From contig JAQSDM010000005.1 in NCBI GenBank assembly GCA_029945945.1, forward strand, positions 62,001 through 126,000: a stretch of DNA of 64,000 nt, written 5' to 3'. This document shows, in pieces, positions 62,034-64,000 of the stretch (the stretch's first letter is position 1; each line of letters begins with the position of its first letter). Origin of the DNA: Algoriphagus sp. (GTDB taxonomy: Bacteria; Bacteroidota; Bacteroidia; Cytophagales; Cyclobacteriaceae). The position numbers were made by a program, and so were the translations under genes. The notes beneath the pieces were generated by a model. The model searched no databases. It was not told the DNA's origin and saw nothing but the letters and a program-made list of their open reading frames with translations.

Positions 62034-62060
62034 TAAAGCCCGATCAAACGATCGGGCTTT
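62034..62060 (+). terminator. Terminator of tRNA-Arg
   Basis: AAAGCCCGATC / GATCGGGCTTT perfect stem with a short loop, then a T-rich tail. Confidence 0.9.
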
Positions 62061-62156
62061 ATTTTTTACCTGTTTAGCAAGTATTTATATTCGTGACATC
62101 AGATTTTTTATTGATATTCGATTTCAATTTTATCTCAGATGAATAGTCGTTATTCA

Positions 62157-62399
62157 ATGAAAAAGCTTCCCCTGATTTTTCTTCTTTCATTTTTCAGTTG
62201 TGAGGTTATCGATGAACTCACGGATATCGAAGAAATCAAAGGGCCCTGTACAATTGTCCTAAAAGATGGAAGCACCTTAGAAACTACCGAAGATATTGAA
62301 CTGAGCGTAAGGACTCAGGCAATCACATATCGTGATGAGAATAAGAAGCTCCGGTCACTTTTTAAGGATGATTACCAAAGTTATACCTGCGGCAACTAA
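62157..62399 (+). CDS. Small putative lipoprotein of unknown function
   Basis: 80 residues from the ATG at 62157 (another ATG at 62139 would add six residues). MKKLPLIFLLSFFSC is a lipoprotein signal with Cys15. The short mature part is acidic with KDGSTLETTEDIELSV and has two more cysteines (in GPCTIV and YTCGN) that could form a disulfide. I do not know the family. The gene converges with the GH140-like gene, and the stop codons overlap by 4 bp. Confidence 0.72.
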   Translation: MKKLPLIFLLSFFSCEVIDELTDIEEIKGPCTIVLKDGSTLETTEDIELSVRTQAITYRDENKKLRSLFKDDYQSYTCGN

Positions 62400-63766
62400 T
62401 CTCCTGATTCCAAAATCAACACCCAGTCATTTCCTCTTCCTTCGGTTGGGGGTGTGATGCTCACATTTGGACCGTTCGAAAAAGATACTTCCATTGGGAA
62501 ACTTACCCCTGTTCGCGGGTCAAACCATTTCCCTGTGAATTTCTCCCCATCCAAAGCAGTTAGATTCAGGTTCGTTTTTCTTCCTGTCGGAAAGTAAAAC
62601 ATTGCAAAATTACCAGATTCATCCCGGGTGGCTGCCACATAAAACTCATCGTCCTCCTGAGAATCTGTTATTAATGTCTGATCCGAAATCCTGGAAAAGT
62701 ATTCCTGAGAAAGCATCAGATTTTTCAAGTGTTTCATCTGATTGGCAACTTCCAAATCCAGGGATAATTTCCATGGCTTCAGAGGTGCATTCACCGGAGT
62801 TTTGTCCAGATCATACATTTGCCAAACTGCATGGCATCCATATGTCTGACCTGCTGCACCGGCAAATACATTCCAATACATGATTTTCCGGATGTCTGTG
62901 GCTTCGCTGTAGCCAAATTCTTTTGAATTGAAGCATTTTGGATGCTCCTCGTACATGGGTTCTCCGTCAATTGTCGGTTTTGCCGGGCTAAGTGAAAGGT
63001 CATGACTGATTTTTTTATAAGTCGGCTGATCTGGACAATGACCCGTTTGGTGCATGTTGAAGCTTAGCCACTTTTCTCCATGGAACCAATTAGAGCTTCC
63101 CCCCGGACTGGCGGGCTGAGGGTGAAATGTGATCAGTTGGAGATAAGCAGGATTTTGAGATTCCACTATTCCCCGCGCCATTTCATTCCAGACTTTTACA
63201 TCTTCTGAGTTCTCTCTTGGATTTCGGTCACCTCCTAAAACCCAAATGACGTTTGGCTGATCTTTGTATCGGTTTCCAATCCATTTTCCATACGAATATG
63301 CTGTCTTGGTGGTAAAGATTTCCGGACCCAATCCCCAACTGTCTTCAAAAAGCTTATCCCCCCAGGTTGGTAAAAGTGCGATGTAAATATCCCTTTCCAA
63401 GGCCATTTGAATCACTTTATCTACATGACTGAAGTAGGCTTCGTTGTACTCCCATTTTTCCAGAGAAAGAAAAGGTTTGTCCCCGTTTGCATTGGGTTCG
63501 TTGATACCATCCAATTCTGAAAGAACCACTGCCTGAACCACATTGAATCCCTGAGATTTTCTTTTATCCAAATAGAAAGCGGTTTCTTCTGCATCGCAGC
63601 GATGAAAGAGTTCCCAGGCCGTATCCGCCATCCAAAAGAATGGTTCACCGGCCGAGGTCATCAGATATTTATTTCCGGCATGAATCACCAATGGACCTTT
63701 GATTTGCTGGGAAAAAGCAGACCCGCAAACCAAAGAGAAAAAGAGGATTAAGTTAAATTTTTGCAT
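62396..63766 (-). CDS. Glycoside hydrolase family 140-like protein (DUF4038 + C-terminal collagen-binding-like domain)
   Basis: 456 residues from the ATG at 63766, giving the signal peptide MQKFNLILFFSLVCGSAFSQ; a longer frame would include the terminator hairpin upstream. The TIM-barrel DUF4038 spans about 25-355: FFWMADTAWELFHR near 42-55, RKSQGFNVVQAVVL, WVLGGDRNP near 173-181 (acid/base Asp), and IDGEPMYEEHP near 269-279 (nucleophile region Glu). A small all-beta domain (about 370-456) closes it. GH140 enzymes release apiose from rhamnogalacturonan II. The upstream transporter end suggests a glycan locus to the right. Confidence 0.87.
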   Translation of the reverse strand: MQKFNLILFFSLVCGSAFSQQIKGPLVIHAGNKYLMTSAGEPFFWMADTAWELFHRCDAEETAFYLDKRKSQGFNVVQAVVLSELDGINEPNANGDKPFLSLEKWEYNEAYFSHVDKVIQMALERDIYIALLPTWGDKLFEDSWGLGPEIFTTKTAYSYGKWIGNRYKDQPNVIWVLGGDRNPRENSEDVKVWNEMARGIVESQNPAYLQLITFHPQPASPGGSSNWFHGEKWLSFNMHQTGHCPDQPTYKKISHDLSLSPAKPTIDGEPMYEEHPKCFNSKEFGYSEATDIRKIMYWNVFAGAAGQTYGCHAVWQMYDLDKTPVNAPLKPWKLSLDLEVANQMKHLKNLMLSQEYFSRISDQTLITDSQEDDEFYVAATRDESGNFAMFYFPTGRKTNLNLTALDGEKFTGKWFDPRTGVSFPMEVSFSNGPNVSITPPTEGRGNDWVLILESGD

Positions 63767-63770
63767 AAAA

Positions 63771-63790
63771 AAAGCAGCCCGAAGGCTGCT
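63771..63790 (-). terminator. Terminator between the transporter fragment and the GH140-like gene
   Basis: AGCAGCC / GGCTGCT stem with CGAA loop, followed by seven T in the minus direction. It lies nine bases after the transporter stop and just ahead of the hydrolase start. Confidence 0.85.
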
Positions 63791-63798
63791 GATTATTT

Positions 63799-64000
63799 TT
63801 AGTGAGCTGCGGAAACAGCTGGTTTCGAATTTTTCTGCCAAATAAAGAAGATAATAAAGAGCACAATTAAGAGACCGGGGAACAAGAGCATTTTCTGAAG
63901 AGTCTCCTGTCCTGCTGCCAATTCCAAAGCATCCCCCGTCAATCCGGCTGCAGCTTGTGATATTCTTGAAGAATCAATCCATGAGCCGATGATAGGCTGG
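63799..64000 (-). CDS. C-terminal end of a membrane transporter, probably MFS, cut by the window edge
   Basis: Only the last 66 codons are present; the stop is at 63799-63801 and the frame is open to the right edge. It starts QPIIGSWIDSS, has a linker with GDALELAAGQETL, and ends with one membrane helix (MLLFPGLLIVLFIIFFIW) and a basic tail. This arrangement resembles the last helix of Bacteroidota sugar-type MFS proteins. The fragment is too short for a substrate. Confidence 0.6.
   Translation of the reverse strand, partial: QPIIGSWIDSSRISQAAAGLTGDALELAAGQETLQKMLLFPGLLIVLFIIFFIWQKNSKPAVSAAH

Noticed and set aside
1-64000. CRISPR arrays, insertion sequences, prophage, integrases, toxin-antitoxin or restriction systems
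   Set aside because: I looked for regularly spaced repeats, transposase or integrase motifs and direct repeats at tRNA ends, and saw none.

Overview
The window reads as ordinary chromosomal DNA of a Bacteroidota bacterium. Cyclobacteriaceae, and an Algoriphagus-like genus, is the best guess. This is inferred from the type-B succinate dehydrogenase (sdhCAB), a secreted protein ending in a gliding-motility/type IX secretion C-terminal domain, many short outer-membrane beta-barrels, SO2930-type cytochrome and beta-helix genes, near absence of Shine-Dalgarno sequences, and promoters of the Bacteroidota form TTG-N19-21-TAnnTTTG. I see no insertion sequence, prophage, integrase, CRISPR array or rRNA. 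The two edge genes are cut by the window, not by mutation.

Layout. 1-6.9 kb (minus strand): a secreted Asp-box/sortilin-type propeller (cut at the left edge), two tandem beta-propeller lipoproteins, and a GMC flavoprotein with its gluconate-dehydrogenase subunit-3-like partner. 6.9-11.1 kb: tesA divergent from the ABC exporter pair ybbA-ybbP. 11.1-16.6 kb: tRNA-Leu, a small monooxygenase-fold protein, a SAM hydroxide adenosyltransferase family protein, phoH, a GNAT protein, a beta-barrel and comEC. 16.6-24 kb (plus): enoyl-CoA hydratase, recQ, an unknown protein, a NUDIX hydrolase, a thioesterase, a TPR lipoprotein, the t6A synthase tsaC/sua5 and pgk. 24-31.6 kb: alternating strands with a secreted endonuclease-fold protein, flavin reductase, sppA, folK, fabD, and a LysR regulator divergent from the bicarbonate transporter sbtA. 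31.2-34.4 kb: a DCC thiol-oxidoreductase coupled to a large T9SS substrate. 34.7-38.7 kb: sdhCAB and a GNAT protein. 39-43.3 kb: two beta-barrels flanking a diheme cytochrome/beta-helix pair and a Crp/Fnr regulator. 43.3-50.3 kb: ruvC divergent from a tight run with two family-2 glycosyltransferases, a PP2C phosphatase, a polysaccharide deacetylase, tatD and asparaginase, ending at tRNA-Ser. 50.8-57.3 kb: an ExbB/ExbD energy-transduction operon, two MFS transporters and nnr. 57.3-61.8 kb: asnS, rpoN, a PAP2-like membrane protein and a beta-barrel. 61.9-64 kb: tRNA-Arg, a small lipoprotein, a GH140-like hydrolase and the end of a transporter.

Genes are densely packed. Same-strand neighbours often overlap by ATGA or TGATG junctions, and several convergent pairs share one bidirectional terminator whose stem or T-tract contains a stop codon.

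Most of the content is housekeeping. The parts I consider least explained are: a tRNA-Arg(ACG) whose near-universal G19-C56 elbow pair appears as a covarying A19-U56; the conserved-looking but functionally unassigned cytochrome/beta-helix pair; the ExbB operon with an extra three-helix membrane protein; several perfect inverted repeats in divergent gaps; and a possible sigma-54 promoter ahead of a beta-barrel gene.
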